Shown: positions 45,853 to 54,371 of the stretch, piece by piece
Position numbering within the stretch: the first letter of the stretch is position 1
How the letters are laid out: each line of letters opens with the position of its first letter
Virus record (IMG/VR): IMGVR_UViG_3300032163_000004
Span: 38,211-102,210 of that record
Direction: 5' to 3' (one strand)
DNA: 64,000 nt
Origin: a virus
Position numbers and translations under genes: made by a program
The notes under the pieces: model-generated
What the model was told of the DNA's origin: nothing
Database searches by the model: none
Seen by the model: only the letters and a program-made list of their open reading frames with translations

Positions 45853-46833
45853 ATGAATATTGAGAATACACTCTGGGTTGAGAAATATCGTCCAAGGAAG
45901 CTGGAAGATATGGTTTTACAAGAGGAATATAAGATTGACTTCCAAAAATGGATAGAAAATAAGGAAGTTCCGAATTGTTTGTTCTCAGGACCTCCTGGTA
46001 GTGGAAAGACTACTTTCGCTAAAATTCTAACTTCTAAATTTGGAATACTACAACACCCTGCAGATAATCTTCTAGTAATTAACGGGTCGGCTAAAGAAAC
46101 GCGCGGAATAAGTTACGTTCAAGATTGTATTGAACCATTCTTGAAAATTCCTCCTGTAGGAGATAACTATAGAATAGTTTTTATAGATGAAGGTGATTTC
46201 TTAACAGATGCAGCGTTTAGTTCACTTCGAAATATAATTGAAAGGTATTCACAGAATGGTAGATTTATTGTAACATGTAATTATATGTCGAAGTTTCCAG
46301 AAGCTATAATTAGTAGATTTCGGGTTTACTCTTTTAAGCAATATCCAACTGAACTTGTTTATGAATACTGTAGAAAGATATTAGATTCCGAAAAGATTGA
46401 ATATGAAAAAGAAAGCATTCAATTTGTTATTGGAGGACTATACCCAGATGTAAGGAGAATTGTTGACACTTTACAAAAGTTTTCTTCTTCTGGTAAATTA
46501 AAAGTTAATAAAGATCTAGTTCAAACAAATGAGAAATTATTAACTGCTTCTGTCCTTGAGATTATATCATATATAAATAAAAATGAGATGAGTAAAATTG
46601 GAAGAGCTATGAATACTATAGTTAATTTATTAAATGAACAAGACCTTGATTTTAGAAATATATATTCATCACTGTTTTTTAATTCGTTAGTTCCTGCAAA
46701 TACTAAAATTATAATTAATAAATATTCAAATAGTCATTCGGACTGTTTAATTCCTAGTATGCATTTTTGCGGAATGTTGTTTGAAGTAATTCAAGTTCTG
46801 AAAGAATACAAGGAGTTAGTAGAGAAAAAATGA
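45853..46833 (+). CDS. Sliding-clamp loader ATPase subunit (gp44/RFC small-subunit-like)
   Basis: LWVEKYRPRKLEDMV is the clamp-loader start; Walker A SGPPGSGKTT (about 45-54), Walker B IVFIDEGDF (about 107-115), sensor 1 VTCNY and the SRC-equivalent ISRFR are all in place. The C-terminal third is the helical collar. AAGGAG precedes the start. It opens the clamp at 49097 on primed DNA. A small-subunit partner (T4 gp62) is not recognised. Confidence 0.93.
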   Translation: MNIENTLWVEKYRPRKLEDMVLQEEYKIDFQKWIENKEVPNCLFSGPPGSGKTTFAKILTSKFGILQHPADNLLVINGSAKETRGISYVQDCIEPFLKIPPVGDNYRIVFIDEGDFLTDAAFSSLRNIIERYSQNGRFIVTCNYMSKFPEAIISRFRVYSFKQYPTELVYEYCRKILDSEKIEYEKESIQFVIGGLYPDVRRIVDTLQKFSSSGKLKVNKDLVQTNEKLLTASVLEIISYINKNEMSKIGRAMNTIVNLLNEQDLDFRNIYSSLFFNSLVPANTKIIINKYSNSHSDCLIPSMHFCGMLFEVIQVLKEYKELVEKK

Positions 46834-47345
46834 AATTTATTAGTATATACAATAAAGAAATTAACTTTTCAGCAGGGGTTCCAACACGATACGTAGTCAG
46901 AAAATCTAACATTGCTTCTGCTAAACTTATTCTATTTCTTATAGCTAGAAGAAAGTATACATATTTATATGGTGATGAAGTTTTTGAAACTTGTAAAGTG
47001 TGTAATGGAATTGGATGCAAAACTCTTGCTACACCAGATTCTCCTGAAGCTTATTTGATTCCTATTTGTGAAGAGTGTAATGGTTTTGGAGGAAAGTTTG
47101 TTTTAGGTGAATTAATTTTTAAATGTGATTTTTGTAATAGTGAAGTACGAGATCCTAAAAGAGTTTGTCCCAAGTGTCAAGGAACTGGTTATGTAGATTT
47201 TTTAGAAAACGTTTTATTTACTTTAGATGGTCATTATAATTGGAGAAAAAACTTTCCATACGATTGGGAAATAGATAGATCAATGACGCAATTTATGAGA
47301 GAAGTAGAATCGGAGAATGGTTATGTATATCCTTCAACATACTGA
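46830..47345 (+). CDS. DnaJ-type zinc-finger protein, copy 1, 171 aa
   Basis: Four CxxC repeats of the DnaJ central domain: CKVCNGIG, CEECNGFG, CDFCNSEV, CPKCQGTG. No J domain. N-terminal 45 residues look like an added alpha/beta stub; FLENVLF follows the last finger. Overlaps the clamp loader by four bases. DnaJ zinc modules bind unfolded protein or DNA; role here unknown. Confidence 0.8.
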   Translation: MKFISIYNKEINFSAGVPTRYVVRKSNIASAKLILFLIARRKYTYLYGDEVFETCKVCNGIGCKTLATPDSPEAYLIPICEECNGFGGKFVLGELIFKCDFCNSEVRDPKRVCPKCQGTGYVDFLENVLFTLDGHYNWRKNFPYDWEIDRSMTQFMREVESENGYVYPSTY

Positions 47346-47721
47346 AGTAGAGAAGAGGATTAGATTTGATTTAGCTAGAGTAAAGTATACTATAATATAT
47401 GGAGACTCGATTTTTGTTAAGTGTAAAACATGTAATGGAACTGGTTTAGGTGGTATAACTAAATTTGAAAATTCTATAGGTTGGGATTGTAATTCTTACT
47501 GCTCAGTTTGTGAAGGATTTGGAGGAATGTTTATTTTAGGTGAAACAATTTTTAAATGTGATAAATGTGATGGGGATATTAAATGTGGTAAATGTGCAGG
47601 AACTGGTTATGTTGATTTTCTAGAAAACATATTGTTTCATCCAAACAGTACTTCTTATGATTGGAAATCTAGAATTCCTTCTCGTGAGAGAAGAGATGTA
47701 TTTTCGGAGTGGGGATGGTAG
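47317..47721 (+). CDS. DnaJ-type zinc-finger protein, copy 2, 134 aa
   Basis: Tandem paralogue of 46830-47345: RFDLARVKYTIIYGDSIFVK, CKTCNGTG, CSVCEGFGG, CDKCDGDIKCGKCAGTGYVD and FLENILF align with the first copy, while its N terminus is shorter. Two starts (47317, 47323) are possible. It lies directly before the primase gene. Confidence 0.8.
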   Translation: MVMYILQHTEVEKRIRFDLARVKYTIIYGDSIFVKCKTCNGTGLGGITKFENSIGWDCNSYCSVCEGFGGMFILGETIFKCDKCDGDIKCGKCAGTGYVDFLENILFHPNSTSYDWKSRIPSRERRDVFSEWGW

Positions 47722-48731
47722 GAATATATAGAGACGATTTTCTACATTATTTGAAAGATAATTTAGGATATGCTAAAATAAGTTCTAAAAACATCGTGAC
47801 AAAATGTCCATGGTGTGAACATAATAAAGAGAAAAAACACTATCATTTATATATAGCTCTTGACGCTCCTATCTTTCATTGCTGGCAGGCAAAATGTAAT
47901 AAATCAGGAACAATTTCTAAACTAACAAATTTTATAGACGGAGTGGACCATTTTGAGCAATTTGTTGATAAATCACTGATTACTAAAACAGAAGAAAAGA
48001 GATTAATTAATCCTCTCAAAGAAAAGAAACCTTTAGAGATTCCAGAGTTGGATGTTGATAAATTTAAATTGAAGTCTTTATATATTAAACATAGGTTAGC
48101 ATTTGATATAGATGTTAATAATATTAATAAGTTAGTATTTGATATCGAAGAGTTTGTTAGAATTAATAGTATTAAATTAGATGATAAGTCTCAAAGGATG
48201 ATGGACTTTCTACAAAGTAATTTTATAGGATTTTTGACAGAGCATGATAGTCTATTAATTTTGAGAAATATTGATCCCAACGCGACATTTAGATATTTTA
48301 AGATTAATCTTTGTGAGAGTGAATTTTTAGATTATTATAAGATTCCGGGTGGTTGTTTTAATTCAGAAAAAGTTGTTTTATCGGAAGGAATATTCGATAT
48401 TTATGCTGAACAAAAAAATGACTCGCTAAACATTAAAGATTCTGTTAAGTTATATGTTGCAACATTATCTGGATCTTTTGAATCAGTATTAAAGAGCTTG
48501 GTTTTTTATGAACAAATTTATCGTCTCGATACTATTATTTTGTCCCATAAAGATGTTGATATGAATACATATGGAAAATTAAAAAAGTTTAACCAACATA
48601 TATTAAATACATTAACTATTTACTATAATAAGACTGGAAAAGACTTTGCAACATTTCCAGTTATACCAGAGAAAATAACAGTTCAGGAGGACTCTGAAAA
48701 ATCATGTTGGAGGCAGAAAAGAAAAAATTAA
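47715..48731 (+). CDS. DNA primase, zinc-finger plus Toprim
   Basis: ATG 47715 is five bases after CGGAG. N-terminal CPWC...H...HCWQAKC is a CHC2-like zinc finger (about 27-57). The Toprim core follows: VVLSEGIFDIYAEQ with the catalytic glutamate, and IILSHKDVDM with D.D. No helicase domain. It should make RNA primers for lagging-strand synthesis, as T4 gp61 does. It lies between the clamp loader and the clamp. Confidence 0.85.
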   Translation: MVGIYRDDFLHYLKDNLGYAKISSKNIVTKCPWCEHNKEKKHYHLYIALDAPIFHCWQAKCNKSGTISKLTNFIDGVDHFEQFVDKSLITKTEEKRLINPLKEKKPLEIPELDVDKFKLKSLYIKHRLAFDIDVNNINKLVFDIEEFVRINSIKLDDKSQRMMDFLQSNFIGFLTEHDSLLILRNIDPNATFRYFKINLCESEFLDYYKIPGGCFNSEKVVLSEGIFDIYAEQKNDSLNIKDSVKLYVATLSGSFESVLKSLVFYEQIYRLDTIILSHKDVDMNTYGKLKKFNQHILNTLTIYYNKTGKDFATFPVIPEKITVQEDSEKSCWRQKRKN

Positions 48732-49084
48732 AAGAAGCATTTGATGAAGTTATAGCTTCAGACTTAACTTATAATAAACCAATTTCAGATATAGATTATA
48801 CTGTGTTAACTAAAGCAATGAGTGTTGATAAAGTACAAAAAGTTTTAGGATGTAATGTTTGTTTGTTTAACTATAGTTTTGAAAATTGTCCATCAGTTTT
48901 AATTGTATTTTGTTACTACCCAAAAGAAGATAGTGGTTCGAAACATATTTCAGAAAAGACTATTGATATTATTAGTTTACTTCAGGATACATTTATTACA
49001 TTGGATTATGTAGATATTATAACTGTGAAGAGTGAACCATTTGTATATATCACTGCTGTGAAAAAGAATTTGAAAAAAAATTGA
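48704..49084 (+). CDS. Hypothetical protein of the replication run, 126 aa
   Basis: Helical N terminus, then strands (CNVCLFNYSF, SVLIVFCYYP, YVDIITVKSE). Overlaps the primase by 28 bases. Not recognised; the position would suit a small clamp-loader or recombination accessory, without sequence support. Confidence 0.55.
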   Translation: MLEAEKKKLKEAFDEVIASDLTYNKPISDIDYTVLTKAMSVDKVQKVLGCNVCLFNYSFENCPSVLIVFCYYPKEDSGSKHISEKTIDIISLLQDTFITLDYVDIITVKSEPFVYITAVKKNLKKN

Positions 49085-49096
49085 AAGGAGAATTTT

Positions 49097-49837
49097 ATGG
49101 TTGAAGTAAGTCTTGATGCAGAAAAATTTGGTAGTTTTTTAAGAACGTTATCACTTTTTAGAGATATTTGTAATGATGTAGAAATTAGATCTGGAATGGT
49201 AAGACAAAGAACTAATGATAAAGCCAATATATTTGAGATGGATCTTTCTTCTTTAATTTTAGACTCTGATATTCTTATTTCTAACTTGAAACAAAAACTA
49301 GATTTATTAAAATGTTTTCTTGGACAGGAAGTAAAAATTGTCAGTAATAATAATGAAGTTTCTTTTTCAGATCAATATTCTATAATTAAATTTAAGAATC
49401 CAAGAGTAGATTTTATAGATAATAAATTTATGTCAAGTGAAGAATTCTCTAGTATCTTTAGTTTGAATGAAGAAGACCTTCTTATGGATTATGAGATTGC
49501 AAAGACTATTTCTGAAAGGATGAAAGTTATAGCACAGGGTTTTAATATTGTTTCTTTTCAAGTATTTTTTGAAGGAGATAATGCATCAATAACAGCTTCG
49601 ACTTCATCTAAAGATCAACACGCAAAGATAGTGTCTGATATTCCAATTAATCAAACTACTAATAATACTTTTTCAAATCTAGTTGTTACTCCTTTTGTAA
49701 TAGATCATGATGGTTCAGCAGTTTTAAAAATGTATAATATAAGCGAAAATATGTGTGTTAATAAGTTTGTAACTGCGATAGGAGATGTTAATATTAATAT
49801 TTTCGCGAGGTCTCAGTTGATGGAAGTAACAGAATAA
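49097..49837 (+). CDS. DNA sliding clamp (PCNA/gp45-like)
   Basis: 246 residues with the two-domain clamp layout: VEVSLDAEKFGSFLRTLSLF and VEIRSGMVRQRTNDKANIFE in domain one, SFQVFFEGDNASITASTSSK and FSNLVVTPFVIDHDGSAVLK with IAIGDVNI-like end in domain two. Size and strand pattern fit trimeric phage clamps. AAAGGAG precedes it. It tethers polymerase to DNA and in T4-like phages also activates late transcription. Confidence 0.88.
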   Translation: MVEVSLDAEKFGSFLRTLSLFRDICNDVEIRSGMVRQRTNDKANIFEMDLSSLILDSDILISNLKQKLDLLKCFLGQEVKIVSNNNEVSFSDQYSIIKFKNPRVDFIDNKFMSSEEFSSIFSLNEEDLLMDYEIAKTISERMKVIAQGFNIVSFQVFFEGDNASITASTSSKDQHAKIVSDIPINQTTNNTFSNLVVTPFVIDHDGSAVLKMYNISENMCVNKFVTAIGDVNINIFARSQLMEVTE

Positions 49838-50727
49838 TGATAAATTTAACGTGCAAGATTTGTAAAAGAGAGTTCAAGAATTATGTAAGTTTAGTTCCAC
49901 ATTTTTCACAAACACATAAAATAAGAAGTAAAGATTACTATGATAAATTTCTAAAGAAAAATGGAGAAGAAAAGTGTAATAATCCTAACTGTAATAATAA
50001 TACAAGTTTTCTTGATATTCGTAGGGGATATTCTGAATACTGTTCACTAAAATGTGTTTATTTAGATCCTCTAACACAGTTTAAAATAAAACAAACATGC
50101 TTGAAAAAATATAATGTTGATAATCCATCTAAATATGAAAAAGTTAAAGAGAAAAAAGAAGACACGTCTCTTAAAAATTATGGAGTTAGATGCTCATTTG
50201 AAGCAGAAGAAGTTAAAGAAAAAAAGATAGTTAGTTATCTAAAAAATTTTGGTGTTGATAATCCATCTAAATCTGAAAAGATTAAAGAAAAGAAAGCAAA
50301 AACTTGTTTAAAAAACTATAATGTTGATAGTCCTTTTAAATCTGAACAAATTAGAGAGAAATCTGAGAAAACGATGATAGAAAAGTATGGTGTTAAGTAT
50401 GCGACACAATTAGTTCGAAGACCATCTATTCCACAAATTGTAATATTTCGTAATGTTAAAGAATTATGTTTAGACACTGAACTAGAGTATCCGTTTTTAA
50501 ATTATACTTTAGATATAGCTATTCTAAGTTTAAAAATAGATATAGAATATGATGGTTTTCGTTATCACCAAGGAAGAGAACTACATGATAAAAAGAGAGA
50601 TGAAGAACTAAAGAAACGTGGATGGAGAATTATTAGATATAAAGGAATTGAAGGTAAAGATATTGTTCCAACTAAAGATCAAATATTGAAAGATATTCAA
50701 AATTTAATACAGGGGGGTATAGTCTAA
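49837..50727 (+). CDS. Homing endonuclease with C2H2 finger, NUMOD repeats and Vsr-like nuclease
   Basis: N-terminal CKICKREF...HFSQTH zinc finger (6-29), a second CNNPNC...YCSLKC knuckle, then four repeats of the form LKKYNVDNPSKYEKVKEKK, then DIAILSLKIDIEYDGFRYHQ and KKRGWRIIRYKG nuclease core. Its start overlaps the clamp stop (TAATG). It separates clamp and exonuclease genes, a typical insertion between replication genes. Its last codons lie on a six-G run. Confidence 0.85.
   Translation: MINLTCKICKREFKNYVSLVPHFSQTHKIRSKDYYDKFLKKNGEEKCNNPNCNNNTSFLDIRRGYSEYCSLKCVYLDPLTQFKIKQTCLKKYNVDNPSKYEKVKEKKEDTSLKNYGVRCSFEAEEVKEKKIVSYLKNFGVDNPSKSEKIKEKKAKTCLKNYNVDSPFKSEQIREKSEKTMIEKYGVKYATQLVRRPSIPQIVIFRNVKELCLDTELEYPFLNYTLDIAILSLKIDIEYDGFRYHQGRELHDKKRDEELKKRGWRIIRYKGIEGKDIVPTKDQILKDIQNLIQGGIV
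50712..50718 (+). promoter_or_regulatory. Candidate -1 frameshift heptamer G GGG GGT
   Basis: In the endonuclease frame codons CAG GGG GGT place a canonical X XXY YYZ slippery heptamer at 50712-50718, three codons before the stop. A -1 shift enters the exonuclease frame, which is open from here to TTG 50808. No strong downstream hairpin is obvious. Confidence 0.35.
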
Positions 50728-50807
50728 CGCATCCCAGTTCGCTCCTCAGTTATTATCCCGATTATTCAATCCTTGACACAGTTCTATCTAGAGGACTATA
50801 TGATACG

Positions 50808-51863
50808 TTGAATTTATTTATTGATTTAAAGAACGTATTTCAATCTTTGTACATGGAACACTCTATCATTAATCTTGTTGAATCTACAATAAAAAGCGGA
50901 TATACGGATAGTTCGATGTTTGCAGCATTGGTTTCGTTTATATCTTTTCATAAAATTTATGCAGCTCGTAGAAATATAAAAATTAATTTCTATGTATTTT
51001 TTGAGAGCGGTGAATCTTTTTACCACTTGAACATTTATAAGAAGTATAAAATTTCACGGAAGGTAGATAATTTATATGGTTTAGATTCAGATAAAAGAGA
51101 TCTATTCTTTAGTATTCTCCATAAGAACTACCAGCTTATGGAACGAGCATTTAATCTAGTTCCAAGAGTTAAGATTCTTCGACTTCAAAATCTAGAGGCA
51201 GATTTTATCCCTTATTATCTTATCACCCGTCAGTTAGTTTCTACAGATTCAAAAGTTGGTCATATTGTATATAGTAATGATCATGATATGTTTCAGTGCG
51301 TTTCTGATAATTGTTATGTCTTCTCAAAATCGTCTAAAGGTAAAAAACTTATTAAGAAGGGCGAAGTGATGAAGGAATATTTAAAAACAGAAACTAACTT
51401 AGAAGATAGTTATCTTCCTATCGCGATGTCAATTATAGGAGATATGGGAGATGATGTAGATGGGATTAGACAGATTGGAGGAAAAAGGATTCAAGAGTTT
51501 CTAAAAGATCTAGTTGATTTAGGTGGTGGGGTTGAACAAGTGTATTCGAATGTAGTATCAGATAAAGAATTATTTCAAACAAAATCCTTGGAAAGTATGA
51601 ACAAATATATACTTAAAGTTATAGCGGAAGAAAGTGAAAAGAAGATTGTTTCTAGGAATTTGAAACTGGTTTCTTTTGAAGTTCTATCAAGGTTCTTTGA
51701 TTCTCCTAACAGCACTGAAATGTTAGAAAAAAAGAAGAAGTTAATAGAAACATTGAATGATAATGAAACTGTTTCTTCTGATGTTTTAAGAGAAAGTTTA
51801 GAAAAGAGTAGGATTTACTTCGATTACGAAGAGTTCTCTAACCTTTACTATGGAGCAGGATAA
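50808..51863 (+). CDS. 5'-3' exonuclease / RNase H (T4 Rnh, FEN-like)
   Basis: LFIDLKNVFQSLYME holds the first acidic site; NLEADFIPYYLITR and IVYSNDHDMFQ give the E.D and D.D sites, IIGDMGDDVDGIRQIGGKRI the last aspartates and helix-3-turn-helix. This is the T4 RNase H/FEN arrangement that removes RNA primers. The annotated TTG start is weak, and the frame stays open 32 codons upstream with family-like sequence (ILDTVLSRGLYDTLNLFIDL), so the true N terminus is probably longer. Confidence 0.85.
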   Translation: MNLFIDLKNVFQSLYMEHSIINLVESTIKSGYTDSSMFAALVSFISFHKIYAARRNIKINFYVFFESGESFYHLNIYKKYKISRKVDNLYGLDSDKRDLFFSILHKNYQLMERAFNLVPRVKILRLQNLEADFIPYYLITRQLVSTDSKVGHIVYSNDHDMFQCVSDNCYVFSKSSKGKKLIKKGEVMKEYLKTETNLEDSYLPIAMSIIGDMGDDVDGIRQIGGKRIQEFLKDLVDLGGGVEQVYSNVVSDKELFQTKSLESMNKYILKVIAEESEKKIVSRNLKLVSFEVLSRFFDSPNSTEMLEKKKKLIETLNDNETVSSDVLRESLEKSRIYFDYEEFSNLYYGAG

Positions 51864-52579
51864 TGTTAAATGAGGGCAGGGTTTTAAATTATGTTAAAAC
51901 TAATCTAGGCTTCCCATTTATGGTGTTGGAAAAAAATGATGATGAAATAATCGAATATATTCAAGAATTTACACTCCGGGAATTCTCTTTATACCAACCA
52001 GAAAAAGGGAAAAAGATAGTTTTAAACACGCAATCAGCAGCTACCAAAGTTCATGGAATTCAGAATGAATATATTCTAAACGAGCCAGATGGTTTAGAAA
52101 TTTTAAATGTAGTTGATGTCTATAGCCCAACAGGAGACCTATTAATTCATGGCCACCCACCGATCGGCCCTCTTACACATTTTCAACTTCGAGAATGGGC
52201 ATTGGACGTGAGTATGGCAATGGAGTTGAAGCAGTTTTCATCTTGGGATAAAACATTTGAGTTTAGGCATCCAAATATTATAAGAATAAGTCCAGTAATT
52301 TCAACCGAACAGTATCTTACAATTGAGTATGAAAGAATGCAACCCCCAGATTTTTCAGGGATTCCTAATGAATTAGAGGGGATCTTTATGGAGTTTGCTC
52401 TTGCAGATATTATGGTAGTTCTTGGAAGGATAAGAAAAAGATATGCAGATATGAAAACACCTTTTGGAGATATTCCGATTTCTGCAGATATTGGTGATGA
52501 GGGAAGAGATAAAAAGAAAGAGTTAATAGATAAATTATCAGTTGGAAGTCTCCCTAATGTAATTATAGATTTTGCATAA
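51863..52579 (+). CDS. Probable virion neck/connector-type protein, 238 aa
   Basis: NYVKTNLGFPFMVLEKNDDE, then a central strand-rich part (NIIRISPVISTEQYLTIEYE) and MEFALADIMVVLGRIRKRYA with a long polar end (GSLPNVIIDFA). I recognise this order from uncharacterised structural proteins of large myophages near head-tail joining genes. It overlaps the exonuclease by one base and begins the virion-gene region. Confidence 0.5.
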   Translation: MLNEGRVLNYVKTNLGFPFMVLEKNDDEIIEYIQEFTLREFSLYQPEKGKKIVLNTQSAATKVHGIQNEYILNEPDGLEILNVVDVYSPTGDLLIHGHPPIGPLTHFQLREWALDVSMAMELKQFSSWDKTFEFRHPNIIRISPVISTEQYLTIEYERMQPPDFSGIPNELEGIFMEFALADIMVVLGRIRKRYADMKTPFGDIPISADIGDEGRDKKKELIDKLSVGSLPNVIIDFA

Positions 52580-52596
52580 AATTAGGAGAAATTATA

Positions 52597-53139
52597 ATGA
52601 AGTTTACAAGTAAAGAAATTACTTGGGCATGTAGAATGGTTTTACTAGACGATCTAAAATCTAGTGAAACTTTAAGAGAATCTTTGTCTTGTGATGAAGA
52701 AGATGAGTTTAAAAACTTTATCAAAAATCTAAAAGTAGATGCTATTTTAAAAATATTAAAAGAAGATCGTAAACCTTCTCCTTTTGATTATGATGTAGAT
52801 TCTTCGTTGAGTATGAAAGAACTTGAAAGAGGACTAAAAGATGCTCTAGGAATGAAGTATGGAATAGACAAAAAAATTATTGTTAGTGTTGGATTATCTG
52901 TTCTTCTTGCAATTATTGGATATTTACTTTATAGAAGGTATAAAGATAAGTGTAGACAAATTTGTTCGAAATCAATCGCCAAAGCTGGTTGTATGAAGAA
53001 ATGCAAGATGGTTAATATAAGGGCTGTTATAACAACATTAAACTCTGAGAAATCAAAGTGTGGTAGAGATAAGAAGTGTAATATAAAATTTGATAAGCAA
53101 ATAAAGAAGTGGCAGGAAAAATTAGGAAGTGTTAGGTAA
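52597..53139 (+). CDS. Membrane protein with cysteine-rich C-terminal domain, 180 aa
   Basis: N-terminal 85 residues are soluble and acidic; a membrane helix (IIVSVGLSVLLAIIGYLLY, about 90-108) follows, then KCRQICSK, GCMKKCK, KCGRDKKC and a final KQIKKWQEKL helix. The C-terminal half has the same design as 7037-7435. Probably a membrane-bound disulfide or metal protein; function unknown. Confidence 0.6.
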   Translation: MKFTSKEITWACRMVLLDDLKSSETLRESLSCDEEDEFKNFIKNLKVDAILKILKEDRKPSPFDYDVDSSLSMKELERGLKDALGMKYGIDKKIIVSVGLSVLLAIIGYLLYRRYKDKCRQICSKSIAKAGCMKKCKMVNIRAVITTLNSEKSKCGRDKKCNIKFDKQIKKWQEKLGSVR

Positions 53140-53145
53140 AAGGTT

Positions 53146-53280
53146 ATGGATGAATATACTGCTTATAGATGTCCAAAATGTAAAATTTCGTTTGCTTGTC
53201 AAAGAAGAAAAGGGATGAGATGTTTTGTTTGTAAAGTAAAAGTATTAGAAATTAGAAGTAAGGATTTAAGGGGAGAATAA
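53146..53280 (+). CDS. Zinc ribbon, 44 aa
   Basis: CPKCK (9-13), C19 and CFVCK (27-31) in a 44-residue basic protein. GGTT precedes ATG 53146; the ribosome binding site is weak, yet the cysteine pattern is clear. Its 3' end carries AAGGGGAG for the next gene. Confidence 0.55.
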   Translation: MDEYTAYRCPKCKISFACQRRKGMRCFVCKVKVLEIRSKDLRGE

Positions 53281-53281
53281 A

Positions 53282-54214
53282 ATGGCAAACGGAAATTGGG
53301 TAACATTTACATGTTCGGGAACACTATTTGCTACAACTCTTGCAGATAATGCCGTAGCAAATGGATGGACAAGATCTGAGGCAGGGTATGATTGGCTTAA
53401 ACCAGTTAATTCAAACAATGTCTGCATAGGGAGAATATCTTATCTTGGAGCTATCAGAATCTATACTGAGATAGGTATTACTGGTCAGTTGTATACTATT
53501 TGTGAACCTACTGTTAGGGAATCGTATGACTCTGGAATGCATACAGGAATAGGTCTGGGTTGGAGTGGCTGGGGCAACCCTATTTATTGGGCTATGAGAG
53601 GTGAGAACGACCTTGCCAGAGATTTTACGTTTGAAGGGTGGATGGACGTTAATTGTATTTTTGGTAACGTCAAGCCAGACCCATCGATTTTAGGGGCTAC
53701 TACTTTTCCAATTTTCTTCTGTGTAACTAAAGGATTTGATGGAGTCAACCGTTTGGTTGGGTTGGATACACTGCCGACTGGTGCTGCTTATCGTTGCAAT
53801 GCAAGACTTATTTATGCTACAGATGCTTTGGCTTACTGGAAAGGTTTACAGTCAGGTGGACTTGGAGTTTGGGGATTTGATAACAAAGCAAGATTATCAA
53901 GGTTGTACCTATTCCGTGGCGGTATTGCAGTTGCAGATGTAGTAAATCCTGCAGCTATTATTGGAAGCTTTGAAGATCCAGTAACTGGGATACCTTATGT
54001 TCTTTGTAGTAAGAGTCAGGGTATTGAGGTTTGTAATGATGAATGTATACTAACGATCGGAGGAATAGATTATTACTATAGATGTATGTATCCTACTTTG
54101 ACACCACTACATAACGTTATGTTGTGTAATAAATCTTCTAATTTTAATGCCATTGTAATTCCTTCATCGAAAGGTGTAGACGAGATACTAACTTACTGGG
54201 TAAGGAGATTATAA
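53282..54214 (+). CDS. Putative virion surface protein, 310 aa
   Basis: Glycine- and aromatic-rich beta protein (GLGWSGWGNPIYWAMRGEND, GLGVWGFDNKARLSRLYLFR) without enzymatic motif. Such composition and the adjacent adhesin genes suggest a decoration, fibre or baseplate-associated protein. Not matched to a named family. Confidence 0.5.
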   Translation: MANGNWVTFTCSGTLFATTLADNAVANGWTRSEAGYDWLKPVNSNNVCIGRISYLGAIRIYTEIGITGQLYTICEPTVRESYDSGMHTGIGLGWSGWGNPIYWAMRGENDLARDFTFEGWMDVNCIFGNVKPDPSILGATTFPIFFCVTKGFDGVNRLVGLDTLPTGAAYRCNARLIYATDALAYWKGLQSGGLGVWGFDNKARLSRLYLFRGGIAVADVVNPAAIIGSFEDPVTGIPYVLCSKSQGIEVCNDECILTIGGIDYYYRCMYPTLTPLHNVMLCNKSSNFNAIVIPSSKGVDEILTYWVRRL

Positions 54215-54367
54215 ATGGAAAAGGATTGTAGCAAGTGCGGAAAGGAACTCACAGTTCAGGAGAACATTTATTATGATATCCCCGCTGGTTCAAGGAAGGG
54301 TTTTTGCCAAAAGTGTTATGATGATTATATGATTGCAATGGCTGAAACGGGAATGAAACTGGAGTAA
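54215..54367 (+). CDS. Zinc-binding protein, 50 aa
   Basis: CSKCGK (5-10) and CQKCYDDY (31-38) form a zinc ribbon; the C terminus is helical. AAGGAG precedes ATG 54215. Sits between two surface-protein genes. Confidence 0.6.
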   Translation: MEKDCSKCGKELTVQENIYYDIPAGSRKGFCQKCYDDYMIAMAETGMKLE

Positions 54368-54371
54368 TGGA

